The notes under the pieces: generated by a model
Seen by the model: only the letters and a program-made list of their open reading frames with translations
Databases searched by the model: none
What the model was told of the DNA's origin: nothing
Program-made: the position numbers and the translations under genes
Shown here: positions 10,201 to 19,554 of the stretch, one piece after another
Numbering within the stretch: the stretch's first letter is position 1
Layout: the number at the start of each line of letters is the position of its first letter
Assembly: GCA_030248215.1 (NCBI GenBank)
Contig: JASANG010003492.1
Location: forward strand, 35,596-99,595
Reading direction: 5' to 3'
Length of the DNA: 64,000 nt
DNA from: Enoplolaimus lenunculus
Taxonomy: Eukaryota; Nematoda; Enoplea; Enoplida; Thoracostomopsidae

Positions 10201-11825
10201 TTGCAGTGTACGCACCCCAGTGACTTGGCCTGCATCAACCCAAGCCACCTAACCTAGACGAGCTAAGTTCAGCCTATTAAGCCTGGACTCTGCCTTTGCG
10301 AGAATTCCAGCGCCGGCATTACATAGTAAAATCAACCTGAATATCTGATTTCAGTGAGATTTGCGTCACCTGGCAACAAGATATATCAGCGCGTGCGCAA
10401 CAAACTCAAATTTAGACAGACTGCGGCGTGTAGGTGTGGCATACACGAAACTTTTCTCTAAGCCTGTAAAACACCGCGAGCTAAATACGAAGAAACACTC
10501 AAATTATCTCGACTCGACTCAGCCGAGTCGGATTCAACTTTCAACCGAGCCTTGGTGAACCCAATTCAGACCAGGCCTGCGAATGACTAGACCAAATGCA
10601 ACACATAACCAGAAACATCTCGAGACTGAGAAAAAGACCGGCATTTGAAAAAGTTGGATCGACTCAGGACACCCTTGACTACGAAGACAAAAATCCTGCA
10701 TGGATCAGCTGATTCAAATGACTCAAACGCATGCTGAACTTCTGATCCGCAGCATTTGCAATCGACTTGTTTCAGAAACTAATGAACTAACTGGTTATAG
10801 GTGCTACATACACAGGTTGAAGCTGTGACAATGCAGTGTAAATTAATGAAATATTTCTTACTTCCTTTGCCACCGAACACTGCAAACACGAAAACGCTCT
10901 GAAATAAAATATTTCGTTATAAACATGACCGCCCATGTTACTTTAAAGGGCGTCCAGGTTTCTGATGGGTCTATAAAACGGTAACTTTGGGATTCTAGAT
11001 TACATTTTTTGCTTAGGCTTAGGCTTAGGAACACATTTTTGCAACGCTTAGGCTTAGGCTTAGGCTTTGAAATACGCTTAATCTACTGTTACGCCGGTTT
11101 AAAGTAACGTTGGCCAACATGACAATACGAAAGAGCCTGAAAACGTAGCCAATGTACGCTTATACGTCCCGATCCGCTAATTTGATTGGCTAAGAAAGAT
11201 GGACTTGGTATGCTACTATACGTTGAATTGATTTGATTGAGTCCATCAAGATACAACGCCTGGTAGAAAACACTCGTTTCTTGCTACAATGTGGCGAAAT
11301 TTTTAAAAAATGTAATGCACACAAAATATTATTGAAGATACATAAGTAACACTAGATTTAGGCATTAGGATTAGGTTTCTGTTTAGGTTTAAGCTTAGGC
11401 TATAGACAGAGGTATATTTTTTATTTAGAATAAGACTTAGGGCCCATGTAAAGATCAGGGGCAGAACGTTTGTCAGTGGGACGAGAAAACAGTAATCTTA
11501 AAGCTTTAGACTAATTTTTGTTGCTTGGCTTAGGCTTAGAAATATGCTCATTCCTGCGCTTAGACTTAGGCTTAGGCTTAGGAATATGCTCATTTTTGCG
11601 CTTAGGCTTATGCTTAAGCTTAGGCTTAGGAATATGCTTATAATATTTACATCGCTGCAATGTACTGTACTGTCCTGGTACACCGCGAATTTGGTAAAGG
11701 CTATAATTCTATTAAGCTTGCCGGATAATTGTTTTATTGTACAAAACTATATAAAGCAAGCAAAAACCATAACAGAAGCGTAGAAAACTTACCAGAATAC
11801 TACATAATTGATATAACCGTTTCAT
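205..11825 (-). CDS. Secreted von Willebrand A-domain protein, multi-exon
   Basis: Probably an extracellular matrix or adhesion protein; the ligand is unknown. Exons read on the minus strand: 11793-11825, 10862-10898, 8841-9064, 8027-8144, 5147-6934, about 4408-4610, 2707-2863, 2071-2205, 822-1178 and, less surely, 205-277. Reading phase is continuous from exon 1 to exon 6 and from exon 7 to the end. Exons 1-2 encode a signal peptide (MKRLYQLCSIL then SVFVFAVFGG). vWA1 spans about residues 40-225, with MIDAS DSSSS at 47-51, STT near 119 and SDG at 151-153. Exon 5 then adds about 500 residues rich in Lys, Arg, Ser and Thr. vWA2 starts with VVDGSGS near 742 and has GGTTATG and MTDG. Exon 9 ends the domain at a Cys and runs into a poly-Thr tract. 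The exon 6 to exon 7 junction does not keep phase (see findings). The last exon is inferred only from an acceptor, matching phase and a stop. Confidence 0.78.
455..530. repeat. SINE fragment
   Basis: The stretch containing 'acgtcttgtgg' followed by 'agtaattgttaa' resembles the same part of the tRNA-derived SINE at 3503-3700. No tRNA-like part remains. Confidence 0.4.
599..809. mobile_element. hAT-like MITE, CAGCGGCGGATCC ends
   Basis: Left end CAGCGGCGGATCC and right end GGATCCGCTAGTT are imperfect inverted repeats. Flanks gatttcac (591-598) and gttttcac (810-817) form an 8-bp target duplication with one mismatch. The copy lies in the intron directly after the GTACGT donor of the vWA gene's exon 822-1178, so it nearly touches the splice site. 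Confidence 0.7.
901..1033 (-). repeat. (AAC)n microsatellite coding poly-Thr
   Basis: On the plus strand this is (GTT)n with a few GTC and TTT units. On the minus strand it lies inside the vWA gene's exon 822-1178 and reads as ACA/ACT/ACG Thr codons with rare Lys, Ile and Ala. Such segments often carry O-linked sugars in secreted proteins; length variation between individuals is likely. Confidence 0.75.
1196..1318. repeat. (TAA)n microsatellite
   Basis: Near-perfect ATA/TAA triplets with scattered AGT and GTT units, about 120 bp, in the vWA gene intron about 20 bp upstream of the 3' splice site of exon 822-1178. The poly-Ile reading frame on the minus strand is an artefact. Confidence 0.9.
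1563..2045. mobile_element. Three fragments of the 'gtagccagctcac' family
   Basis: Three diverged copies at about 1563-1640, 1641-1770 and 1884-2045 share 'tttacaagcraggttgaaaa', a G-rich stretch and 'gagccccctctggc'. The last copy is bounded by 'cgtagccagctc' and 'cttcggctacca', short inverted ends. Non-autonomous DNA element; class uncertain. All lie in one vWA gene intron. Confidence 0.5.
2250..2383. mobile_element. TTAGGC-bearing MITE, left end lost
   Basis: The right end 'cgccccttaatgtaacatg' matches the complete copies at 10930 and 48645. The interior holds cctaagcctaagc units on the plus strand. The left terminus is degraded. Confidence 0.65.
2438..2505. mobile_element. Fragment of TTAGGC-bearing MITE (tatagaacagggcc type)
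   Basis: 'cgtatagaccagggccgtaac' at the left is close to the terminus of the copies at 18535 and 6970, followed by three cctaagc units. Truncated at the right. Confidence 0.55.
3503..3700 (-). repeat. tRNA-derived SINE, copy 1
   Basis: Read on the minus strand it has a tRNA-like part with a box A (TAGCTGAGTGGTGATGG) and a box B (GAGTTCGAATCC). The flanks are conserved in a second copy at 60838-60996. The T-stem does not pair well, so it is not taken as a working tRNA gene. Lies in a vWA gene intron. Confidence 0.7.
4016..4362. mobile_element. TTAGGC-bearing MITE split by another MITE
   Basis: Left end 'gcccatgtatagaacaggg'; right end 'gttctata' plus 'catgggcc', separated by the element at 4157-4352. 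Removing that insert and one TA restores the expected inverted terminus. The interior has degenerate gcttagg units. Flanks actttgag and attttgag may be the 8-bp duplication, with two stray bases at the left. Confidence 0.7.
4157..4352. mobile_element. Palindromic 'gagtcaaattgactc' MITE at a TA site
   Basis: Inverted ends CACTGCAAAAATGG and TTTTTTGCAGTG, flanked by TA on both sides (4155-4156, 4353-4354). Interior rich in gagtcaaattgactc motifs in both orientations. TA duplication points to the Tc1/mariner superfamily. Inserted in the right terminus of the MITE at 4016-4362. Confidence 0.8.
6970..7166. mobile_element. TTAGGC-bearing MITE with exact 8-bp duplication
   Basis: Ends GGCTCACGTATAGAAC and GTTCTATACACTGGCC; interior with about eight gcttag units on the plus strand. 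Flanked by gagacaat on both sides (6962-6969, 7167-7174), identical. Sits 35 bp upstream of the 3' splice site of the vWA gene's exon 5. Confidence 0.9.
7586..7946. mobile_element. hAT-like element of the 'ccggctccgg' type
   Basis: Repeated 'ctccggctttggc', 'ctccggttccgg' and an end 'ctccggttgcaccttgg' resemble complete copies at 51566 and 59750. The left terminus is unclear and no duplication was found. Vestigial copy in a vWA gene intron. Confidence 0.5.
8630..8805. mobile_element. 'gtagccagctcac' family copy
   Basis: Begins 'ccgtagctagcgcaacatgct' and includes 'gatttacaagcgagctgg' and 'gggcttacccactacccc', the same order as in the copies at 1884 and 46622. Ends are eroded. Confidence 0.5.
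9078..9403. repeat. (AAT)n microsatellite, about 325 bp
   Basis: AAT triplets with interspersed AGT, GAT and AAC units. Starts 14 bp beyond the acceptor of the vWA gene's exon 8841-9064, so on the transcript it is a long ATT/TTA tract next to the 3' splice site. Frames open through it are artefacts. Confidence 0.95.
9436..9656. mobile_element. Two MITE halves joined
   Basis: About 9480-9554 is the right half of the 'gagtcaaattgactc' family (ctcagtttgtgtagtccgg to ttttttgtagtg). About 9555-9656 is the right part of the GC-rich family, ending 'tagtatagcgccaccct'. A 'gtggcggatcc' fragment lies just before. Order suggests successive insertions with loss of the left ends. Confidence 0.55.
9976..10208. 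mobile_element. Palindromic 'gagtcaaattgactc' MITE at a TA site
   Basis: CACTGACTGCAAAAAATGG at the left and ATTTTTTGCAGTG at the right, with TA at 9974-9975 and 10209-10210. Contains an internal duplication of the 'ctgactacacaaac' motif. In the intron between the vWA gene's exons 2 and 3. Confidence 0.8.
10930..11115. mobile_element. TTAGGC-bearing MITE with exact 8-bp duplication
   Basis: Ends CGCCCATGTTACTTTAAAGG and TTTAAAGTAACGTTGGCC, nearly perfect inverted repeats. Two separate arrays of gcttag units in the same direction. Flanked by aacatgac at 10922-10929 and 11116-11123, identical. It lies 24 bp upstream of the vWA gene's exon 2 acceptor. Confidence 0.92.
11442..11655. mobile_element. 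TTAGGC-bearing MITE (gtaaagatcagggg type)
   Basis: Left end 'gggcccatgtaaagatcagg' then three blocks of gcttag units separated by 'gaatatgctcatt'. The right terminus is not recognisable. Shares its left end with the reversed copy at 14068-14341. Confidence 0.7.
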
Positions 11826-11969
11826 TGTACCCGCAATATATATATAAAATAGCTATAATGCAATAATAAATACAAAATGAGGTTACGAAAAAATTATCAT
11901 ATATTACAAGCAAAAGTGGCTGCAGGTTTAGGCTTAGGCATGGGTATAAGCTGATTCTTACGTTTAGGT

Positions 11970-12370
11970 CAAGGTACAACCGGAATTCTGGTTCCGGTAG
12001 TGAAATCCGGTATTATTTCGCCGGAAATTTTCGGTATTTTCGGTATTGAAAATATTTCTCATTCGAAAATTTAACAAAAATTGACATATTATTTTCACTT
12101 ATTTTCCTAAAATTATCTGAACGTGTATTGCCGAATTTCTCAATTCGTGTCATACTTTATAAATTGATCATGCGTTTCCAGCTATTGCATTTGTTTCAGG
12201 ATTTTGGCATCATAAATGGTGGGTTTACGCCGTTAAAAGCGACAAAATAGCGTTAAAAATGAATTTTTTCAGTAACGAGAATTTTTGTTTTCCAGCTCTG
12301 ACTCGGATCCCGGTATTTCTTTAACTTTCCGGTCCCGGTTCCGGTATTTTATAATTCCGGTCGCACCCTG
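11970..12370. mobile_element. hAT-like CAAGGTACAACCGG element
   Basis: Inverted ends CAAGGTACAACCGGAATTC and GAATTCCGG-like to GTCGCACCCTG. It lies in TTAGGC-rich sequence; flanks gtttaggt and gcttatgc match at 5 of 8 positions. Just upstream of the vWA gene start. Confidence 0.6.
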
Positions 12371-12880
12371 GCTTATGCCTGTTCTCAGGCTTGGGCTTAC
12401 GCTTAGGAATGTCTTGTACAGCAAGAACACGGGAACAGGGGCGTCTTTGGTATAGGTCAACATCCATGAAAATATAACGGTGTCGCGGACAACCCCTAAA
12501 ACACACGAAAACTACAGTTTTGTGTTGAAGTTTAATGCAAAAATTGGCTGCGTTTTCGTTCGCTTCGCTCGCAAAGTTTATTTAAACTATTGCGCCTGAC
12601 GATTGATCCGTAGTTACGTCATAAAGATGGTATTTTTTATCGGATTTGGTGACCTTTGTTGTTGGAGCTTATCCGATGACCTCCGTGATGACATCTAAAA
12701 AGCGTTCCCACGTATCTGCCGAACAAACGTTCTAAAACCAGCAGAGTTTGTCAATGTTTTGTTCCGTTATTGTTTAAATTTGCGTTAATATTTGTTATCA
12801 AAACTTAAACGTTGCAAAACTAAGCTAAAACGATGCCAAAATTACGTATCGCGTGGGCGTTTCAGCTTAATTAACATTTT

Positions 12881-13037
12881 GCCCAACGTTACTTTTAGGG
12901 CCGTAACAGCAGATTAAGCGTATTTCTAAGCCTAAGCGTAAAAGCCTAAGCCTAAGCAAAAAATGTAGTCTAGAGTGTAAGCCTACTCTTTTACAGACCC
13001 ACCAGAAACTGTGACGGCCCTAAAAGTAACATAGGCC
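12881..13037. mobile_element. TTAGGC-bearing MITE with exact 8-bp duplication
   Basis: Ends GCCCAACGTTACTTTTAGGG and CCCTAAAAGTAACATAGGCC. Interior cctaagcctaagc units, so inserted opposite to the copy at 10930. Flanks aacatttt at 12873-12880 and 13038-13045 are identical. Confidence 0.92.
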
Positions 13038-13247
13038 AACATTTTCATTTGCCGCATATGTCGCAGTGTAAATTGTTACGCAACTCCACTGGAGTAAAAC
13101 TCGCAGTGGCTACAAACTATGTTTTTCCTAATGAAAAAATGGTTATGAAGGATATATGCCAGTAGGAGCGACAACAGTTTCTGCGAACTGGTTACAACTG
13201 CTTAGCGTCAAAGGATCAATCTCTTCAGAGGACATCGAACATGCCCG

Positions 13248-13680
13248 TAGTTAGCTCATATTGCTAGGAGGGATAAACATTTTTCAAAAGGGACATACAA
13301 AGGTTTTCGTTGACATTACAAGCAACTCACTGAAAATTATGCTTAAAATTAAGTAAAACTGTTGCCGAATTAAGTGTCGGCTTCGCTTACTATGGTGCTT
13401 GGCAAAGTTATACTTAATTTTAAGCAACCACAAAATTCTTGTCATTACATATACTTAATTAATCAGGAAATGACAACACTAGTATTACTTATTTACATTA
13501 TTTAAACAAAGATTTACTCAATATTTGGCACACTTATACTTAAAAAAAGTTAGTAAAATAGAACACAAATATTTTAAGTAGAGTGTTTTACAGAGAAGGT
13601 TGAAAACTTTCTGGGGGCCAAATTTTTCCAGGAGTGGAGCCTGAGTCCCTCCCTCTGGCCGCTTGTTAGCTACGAGCCCG
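13248..13680. mobile_element. 'gtagccagctcac' element split by a second palindromic element
   Basis: The first part, 13248-13326, ends in 'attacaagcaa'; the second part resumes near 13593 with 'ggttgaaaactttctgggg'. The insert between begins 'cactgaaaattatgc', contains 'cttaaaattaagta' and its inverted 'tacttaattttaag', and ends 'gtgttttacag'. Confidence 0.55.
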
Positions 13681-14067
13681 AGTTCCAGCTTTCTGACGCA
13701 GCAGAAATCTAATTTCGAGCTGTATGTCAAAAATTCGTAAACACAAACGAAAGCCAACGAACCTCAAACTACTGGGCAATACAGTACATATCGTATATCT
13801 AAAATAACAAATTCCTATAGAACATTCATATTGTATTGTTTTTGATATGTTTTTATTATAATTGCCACAAAAGATGCGCCGTGTTTCGTTTCCTTGTACT
13901 TTTTTCAAGTATCTTCAGTTGACGTATTCTTATTCGAATACCAAAAAATGAAATACTCTTAAAAATGCATTCAAGTGATAAGTTAAAAAATGACAAAACT
14001 TTATCAATGTTGAAAACAAATTGTCTTAAATTTGTGACAGATTTTTATCGATTTTGATTGCGGAGAT

Positions 14068-14341
14068 GGCATGGCAAATATAAAGAACAGGGGCGGAACA
14101 GTATTATAAGCGTATTCCTAAGCAATAGCCTAAGCCTAAGCGTAAGAATGACGTTTTCCTGAGCCTAACCTATGCCTAGGCGTAAGAATGACGTATTTCT
14201 GAGCCTAACCTATGCCTGGGCGTAAGAATGAGTTTAATCCTAAGCCTAAGCTTAAGCCAAGCAAAATATTAGTCTAAAGCTTAAGCTAACTCTACTCAAG
14301 TCCCGTAGAAAAACGTTCCGCCCCTGATTTTTACATGGGCC
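14068..14341. mobile_element. TTAGGC-bearing MITE (gtaaagatcagggg type), reversed
   Basis: Right end 'cccctgatttttacatgggcc' is the inverted match of 'aaagaacaggggcggaac' at the left. Interior holds cctaagcctaagc units and a locally repeated 'gcgtaagaatgacgt' block. Flanks gcggagat (14060-14067) and gcggaaat (14342-14349) match at 7 of 8 bases. Confidence 0.82.
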
Positions 14342-14357
14342 GCGGAAATTGTCCACG

Positions 14358-14502
14358 GCCGTGGTCAGCTCACCTTGCTACGGATGGGCTAAAAATTTGG
14401 GTATTCAGTGACTTACATGCAAGGTTTAACACTTTCTACGGGTTAAAATTTTTGCAGGGGGATGAACTTCCCTCCCAAGCTCCCCGTGGCTATGGGACCG
14501 AG
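14358..14502. mobile_element. 'gtagccagctcac' family copy
   Basis: 'gtggtcagctcaccttgcta' at the left, 'gtggctatgggaccgag' at the right, with the shared 'gacttacatgcaaggtt' in the middle. Lies directly beside the MITE at 14068. Confidence 0.5.
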
Positions 14503-14859
14503 ACTGTGCCCGGTCGCAGGTGTCAAATCATCAGATGACCATAATTCGTTAATTAATAAATATCTGATCACAAAAAACTGAGCACAATTCGCAACTCAGC
14601 GTTGTTAACTGCGTCGAATGGTGTATAATTTGTCTAAATTGTTGACAAACACGTTTATCGGTCCTTATGGGGGATATTAGGGCTCACAATTTTTTATTTT
14701 TCAAAAATAAGAATTTACCTGTGGCCTGATCAGGCGAAACCATGAGCATCTCAAATATGCAAAATTTTTCAAAATAGTACCATAAAAGACCAAGGTAATT
14801 AACAGTGCTTTCACATAAGTTGTTTCATAAAGCTAATTTATTATCGTACTTGGCCATAA

Positions 14860-15055
14860 ACTGGTGTGACTAAGCCTAAGACTAAGTCTAAGCCAAAGCC
14901 TAAGCCTAAGCCTAAGCATAAAAGCCTAAAGATGTATTAGGCTCAACTAACATTGGCGTATAATAGCCAAAATATACTAAAACATCATTTACTTGCAGAA
15001 ACGTAAATAAAATAGGATCTGAACAAACTATAAGCCTAAGCCTAACTGTACACAT
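14860..15055. repeat. Degenerate TTAGGC arrays
   Basis: Two short runs of cctaag units (about 14870-14935 and 15030-15048) without clear transposon ends. Probably old remnants of the TTAGGC-bearing MITEs. Confidence 0.6.
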
Positions 15056-15116
15056 TCAGTTAAAGTCAATTAAACCCGGAAATGGTAAATTTTATTAGAT
15101 ACAAATATGTTTAACC

Positions 15117-15219
15117 CAGGATGTAAACGGATAGTAAGAACAACCGAAACGGACATGGAAACAGATAGTGATCAAAATACCGGAAACGTTGACAAAAACG
15201 GATATTCGGTTACACCCTG
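15117..15219. mobile_element. Short hAT-like CAGGATGTAAACGGAT element
   Basis: Ends CAGGATGTAAACGGATA and GATATTCGGTTACACCCTG are inverted repeats. Flanks gtttaacc and gttttaaa are similar apart from a T-run length. A longer relative lies at 17666-18015. Confidence 0.65.
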
Positions 15220-15585
15220 GTTTTAAACCCGTTGATCCTGTCTATATTTACACCATCACTAAGATCGCAAAAAAATCAGTACAAATCTCAGTAGGATTGT
15301 TTCTTTTACTTAACAAAGTGATTAGAAAATTATTAGTACATAAAAGTTGTCTCAAACAGTAAAGACTTACGTTGGCAATTAATATTTTCACAGTATTTTC
15401 CTCCAAACTTTCATTTATTAAAGTATTGATTTCTGTTAATTTTTTCTGCTGTCTTTAAAGTTATTAAACTGTTTGGTAACATTAATACCGTGGTACTGTG
15501 TAGTTAAATTTGTTCAAATTTCACTGTAGCGTACACGTTCGCTTGAACTTGAAAATTTTTTAAACAGTTTACTTTTTAAATTTCG

Positions 15586-15662
15586 GCCAATGTTACTTTA
15601 AAACCAAAGTTACTTTAAGGGGCGTAACAGTAGATTAAGCGTATTCCTAAACCTAAGCTTGT
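15586..15662. mobile_element. Left part of a TTAGGC-bearing MITE
   Basis: 'ggccaatgttactttaaa' followed by a second partial terminus 'gttactttaaggggcgtaac' and 'cctaaacctaagc'; the rest is missing. The doubled terminus suggests insertion of one copy into another's end. A fragment of the 15117-type element follows at 15840-15893. Confidence 0.6.
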
Positions 15663-16350
15663 AAATTTTGAAAGAAAAAATAGCGGATGCATTGAAATTT
15701 TTAAAATTTTCAATGAATTTCGTAATTTTTATTTCATTCCATACAATTGTATCATATCTGTAATGAAAAATTGCCACATAAATATGTGATTTACAACTAA
15801 TTTTGAACGTAAAAATAACAAAATTTTTTCGTTATTTCTATAACGGAAACGGACCCTGATTTTTACCGGAAACGGATATCCGGTTACACCATGATAAATA
15901 GTAGGAAGTCAAATTATTTTTAAGGTAAAAATACCCGTGCTGGAGGACCACAAATTTTGCCGAAGGTAAAGCAAAATTTTTCATATTTAGCATGATGTTG
16001 AACTGGTGCAATAATGCTGTCAAACATTGGCTGTTAAGCTTCACTGTTCGAAAAATAGCAACAATTACAGCTAGCAAAACTGCTTCAAACCCACAAACAA
16101 ACTCACTCGTGGCCGCAACTTTTTGAAAATATAACAATGTTTTTAGTACAGCAAAAGCCGCTGGAACGTCCGGCAAAAATGCTATCGTAGTAAGAGTTCG
16201 AACTGATAAGTGGTTGTGTTCTGATTTATCTTTAAACGTTTTTAAATTAAAAGTTTTGACTCTGAAACGCTCAGTTGTTAGGAATTTTTAAGATTTAAGG
16301 TCCCCGATTCAATACAATAGACGCTGGAGAGTGCTGTGTTGATATGACAG

Positions 16351-16602
16351 CACTGTAAATTCAAATGAGTTGATTAATCAATTCAGCTAGCGAGTTGGTT
16401 ATTTCTGAATTAATATCAGTAAACATAAACTCACTCTGAGGTGATTTGATTCTCAAGCTGAGTTGAATTGACTCTGGGCGGGTTGGTTAATTAACTCAGA
16501 ATGAATTGAATCAACCCAAAATTCTGAGTTCTGATAGTCCTAACTCAGACTGAGTGATTCAACTCATTCTGCGTTAAAATCAACTCACTGAAATTTACAG
16601 TG
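16351..16602. mobile_element. Palindromic 'gagttgattc' MITE
   Basis: Ends CACTGTAAATTCAAATGAG and CTCACTGAAATTTACAGTG are long inverted repeats; the interior repeats 'gagttgaattgact'-like motifs. Flanks give no clear duplication. Similar in style to the CACTGCAAAAA family but a separate sequence. Confidence 0.65.
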
Positions 16603-16959
16603 AGACTGAAATTGCGGACATTGCGTAATAAGGCTTTGGCATAGGCTCTGTTATAGGCTTAGGCATAATAATATTTTTACTAGGTAGTGTTAGTAAACGG
16701 TGCTCAGATATAGATGGGTCATTCGTGGAGCAAGAACTTCTTCACCGTGGGAAGAAAATGCCGTATGTGCACTGGTTTGATTGAAATCTCACAATCAGCC
16801 GCCAATATGCGCTATAATATGTGGAAAATGCATCGATGTGAGATGTTAAACTTTGTCACGTAAACACTTTGGGTACATTAAGCCACGGAAGGAAAATTTG
16901 TAAGCTACGTTCTGATATCTGAATGCAATCCAGTATTAAATTTATCTTCATTATCCGGC

Positions 16960-17053
16960 TCCAGCCGGATACTAGATTATCCGGCTCCGTTTCTGGCCGG
17001 ATACTACATTATCAGGCTCCGGCTCCGTCAGTTTTTGGTATCCAGTTGCACCC
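16960..17053. mobile_element. hAT-like fragment, 'ccggatactagattatccgg' type
   Basis: Right end 'ggtatccagttgcaccctg' is kept. A near-identical compact version, with both ends, is at 46134-46195. Confidence 0.55.
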
Positions 17054-17417
17054 TGATATATGTATAAAGAACACGCTTTAATATATGTACAACTGTTACG
17101 ACCCTCAAAGTACATTAGCCCTGCAATGATCCGTTGAAATCAATGTTGGTTTATCTGGACAAAACTGAAAGTGAGACAAATTAATATGAAAATAGTATAT
17201 TTTTATTCATTTTTTAATTGTTGATATTTTCTCTTTTTGTTGTAATGTTTATATTTAATATAAAGTAAGAAAACACAACTTTACCAAATTGACAATGTAT
17301 TTATTATTTAATCACTTGTACAACAGTGACTTTGAATGATTTTGATACACTGATGTGTTTCACGCATCGCAAAACCGCTGCGAGTGGATAGCTGAAATAT
17401 TCAGTAAATAAAAAAAT

Positions 17418-17603
17418 GGCCCATGTTACTTTAAGGGGCATCCAGGTTTCTGGTGGGTCTATAAAAGAGTAGTTTTAGATCGTAGATTACCTTTTTTTTG
17501 CTTAGGCGTAGGCTTAGGCTTAGCAACACACTTTTGCAATGCTTAGGCTTAGTCTTAGGAATACGCTTAATCTACTGTAACGCCCCTTAAAGTAACATTG
17601 GCC
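17418..17603. mobile_element. TTAGGC-bearing MITE with 8-bp duplication
   Basis: Ends GGCCCATGTTACTTTAAGGG and CCCTTAAAGTAACATTGGCC form a 22-bp inverted repeat with one mismatch. Two gcttagg arrays inside. Flanks aaaaaaat and aaaaaatt match at 7 of 8 bases. It is the best-preserved full copy of this subtype. Confidence 0.9.
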
Positions 17604-17665
17604 AAAAAATTATAGTTTAGTGGCATATTCTGTATGTTTATTAAAAGCGAAAAAGCATCTGGCAC

Positions 17666-18015
17666 CCGGGTGTAAACGGATAGTAAAAATAACGAAAACG
17701 GAAAAATAATATTGAAGTATAAAAGTTTCAAAAACGTTTTTGCTGCCAACATAATCGAGACGTGATAAATTAACTGTTATTTCAAAAATCTCAAAGAAAA
17801 CATGGCGAACGCATCGAAATTTTTTAAAATTTTGGATGAATTTCGTATCTCTTATATCATTTCAAACAATTGCAGCATATCTGTAACAAAAAATTGCGAG
17901 ATATATACGTGATTTATATCTAATTTTGAACGTAAAAATAACGTAATTTCCGTTATTTCTATAACGAAACCGGAAACGGACACCGATTTTTGCCGGAAAC
18001 GAATATCCGGTTACA
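17666..18015. mobile_element. hAT-like 'gtgtaaacggatag' element
   Basis: Left 'cccgggtgtaaacggatagt', right 'cgaatatccggttacaacct', inverted and like the short copy at 15117. A+T-rich interior with no coding frame. Confidence 0.6.
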
Positions 18016-18143
18016 ACCTGTCTGGCCACATCTCTCCACTCTTATGTGCAGCGTAATTAATGTTAAAACTGTGGTCGTTTGGTCCAATAATGAAAATATT
18101 TGCATGTTTGACCTTTCCATGCCCTACCCTTAATGTAAGATCT

Positions 18144-18316
18144 GGCCTACGTAAAGATCTAGGGGTGCAACGTTATTTTGCAGGACTGGAATAGAGTAAG
18201 CTTAAACTTTAGACTGATTTTTCGCTTAGACTTAGGTTTAGGTATAAGCTTATTCTTACGCCTAGGCTTAGGATTATGTTTATACTACTGTTACGCAACT
18301 GTTCTGTACATTGGCC
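18144..18316. mobile_element. TTAGGC-bearing MITE (gtaaagatc type)
   Basis: Left 'ggcctacgtaaagatctagg', right 'gttctgtacattggcc', with gcttagacttagg units between. Flanks taagatct and aaaaatgt do not match, so it may be recombinant between two subtypes. Confidence 0.7.
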
Positions 18317-18534
18317 AAAAATGTTGAAAGGTCAACATTGTGAAGTTACGAATACGGGTGCTGCGCGATCCTGCTTGAATATTCTGCGCGGTGCGAATGT
18401 CCTGCTTTAAAGGATCAACCTTAACTTTGCAAAAGTTTCTGTGAGTATTTTGCAAAAATATTTTCCCAACGTTATATTTCGTCTAGACCAGACCATCGTT
18501 AGGGTTTCGGCGTGCACGCCATTATTTCTAATTG

Positions 18535-18662
18535 GGCCCATGTATAGAACAGGGCCGGATCGTCTTCCGGAGGGGCTATAATAGAGTTAGTTGACCAACT
18601 TTATTGCTTAGGCTTAGGAATATGCTTATACCACTGTTCCGGCCCTGTTGTATACATGGGCC
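18535..18662. mobile_element. TTAGGC-bearing MITE with 8-bp duplication
   Basis: Ends GGCCCATGTATAGAACAGGG and CCCTGTTGTATACATGGGCC are inverted with one mismatch. Only two gcttagg units inside, the shortest copy (128 bp). Flanks tctaattg (18527-18534) and gctaattg (18663-18670), 7 of 8. Confidence 0.9.
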
Positions 18663-18830
18663 GCTAATTGTATAGATATTATTGATAAATTAAAAATAAT
18701 TGTATTTAGTGCGTGGTGAATTTTAATCAAGAAAATACATCTGCAATTTGTAGTGCGTTAATGAATGCTATTCGCTGCAGAGACAAAATGATGGTATCCA
18801 GTAATGCTTGCTAAGCTCAACACCCATACC

Positions 18831-18997
18831 GGCCCACGTATAGAACAGGGCCGGAACAGCTGTATAAGCATAACCCAAATCCTAAGCGTAACAACGAGCC
18901 CATTCCTAAAGCCTGCAAAAAAATTTAGTCTAAAGTTTAAACCGTCTCTATTACAGCCTCTCTTGAAAACGATCCGGCCCTGTTCATTACATGGGCC
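18831..18997. mobile_element. TTAGGC-bearing MITE, reversed orientation
   Basis: Left GGCCCACGTATAGAACAGGG, right 'ccctgttcattacatgggcc'. Interior cctaagc units are degenerate. Only 168 bp from the copy at 18535; flanks do not give a clean duplication. Confidence 0.75.
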
Positions 18998-19554
18998 CAA
19001 TAACTATGGCTTCTAACTAGGCGCACTGGGGTAAAAAGGTTACAAAGTACACCATGGCGGATGTCAAATGATTTAACTGGTGCTCAGTTGCGGAATAGCC
19101 ATTTTCACCGATCAAAATAGTTTTAAGTCTTCGCAGTAACATACTTTCAAACTTAACCAGTGCTTAAAACGTTCAGCTCAGCACATCAGACACCACACAT
19201 TTAATTATCCTAAACGTTAACAATCTATAACAACCGGTGCCTTCAAACAGTTAACAACAATATTTATTAGATGGAACATCTTTTAACAAACCGCTCAGAA
19301 ACTTATTGATCAGAAAGGCGAACCATCTTGTAAGTGTTAACCACCAAAAATATTTTTCGACTTCCCCGTTGCGTCATTACTTTTTCTTATGAAAGCTTGT
19401 TTACTTAAATTAAAACACAACCCCACTAAGTATACTATCGTTTCCAGTAGATATTTGCTGCTAGATACCAAAACCATAGCCGTTTGCTCAACACTTTGAA
19501 ATGTTTAGCAAGTCCACAAATGACAGCTATGACTGGATCAGACTATTTATTGCG

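Noticed and set aside
11520-11640. TTAGGC runs as a true or fused chromosome end
   Set aside because: They occur in short blocks in both orientations, inside elements with inverted ends and target duplications, with normal genes on both sides.
15838-16176. A 112-codon minus-strand frame
   Set aside because: Its C-terminal part lies in a hAT-like fragment, and the remainder matches nothing I know.
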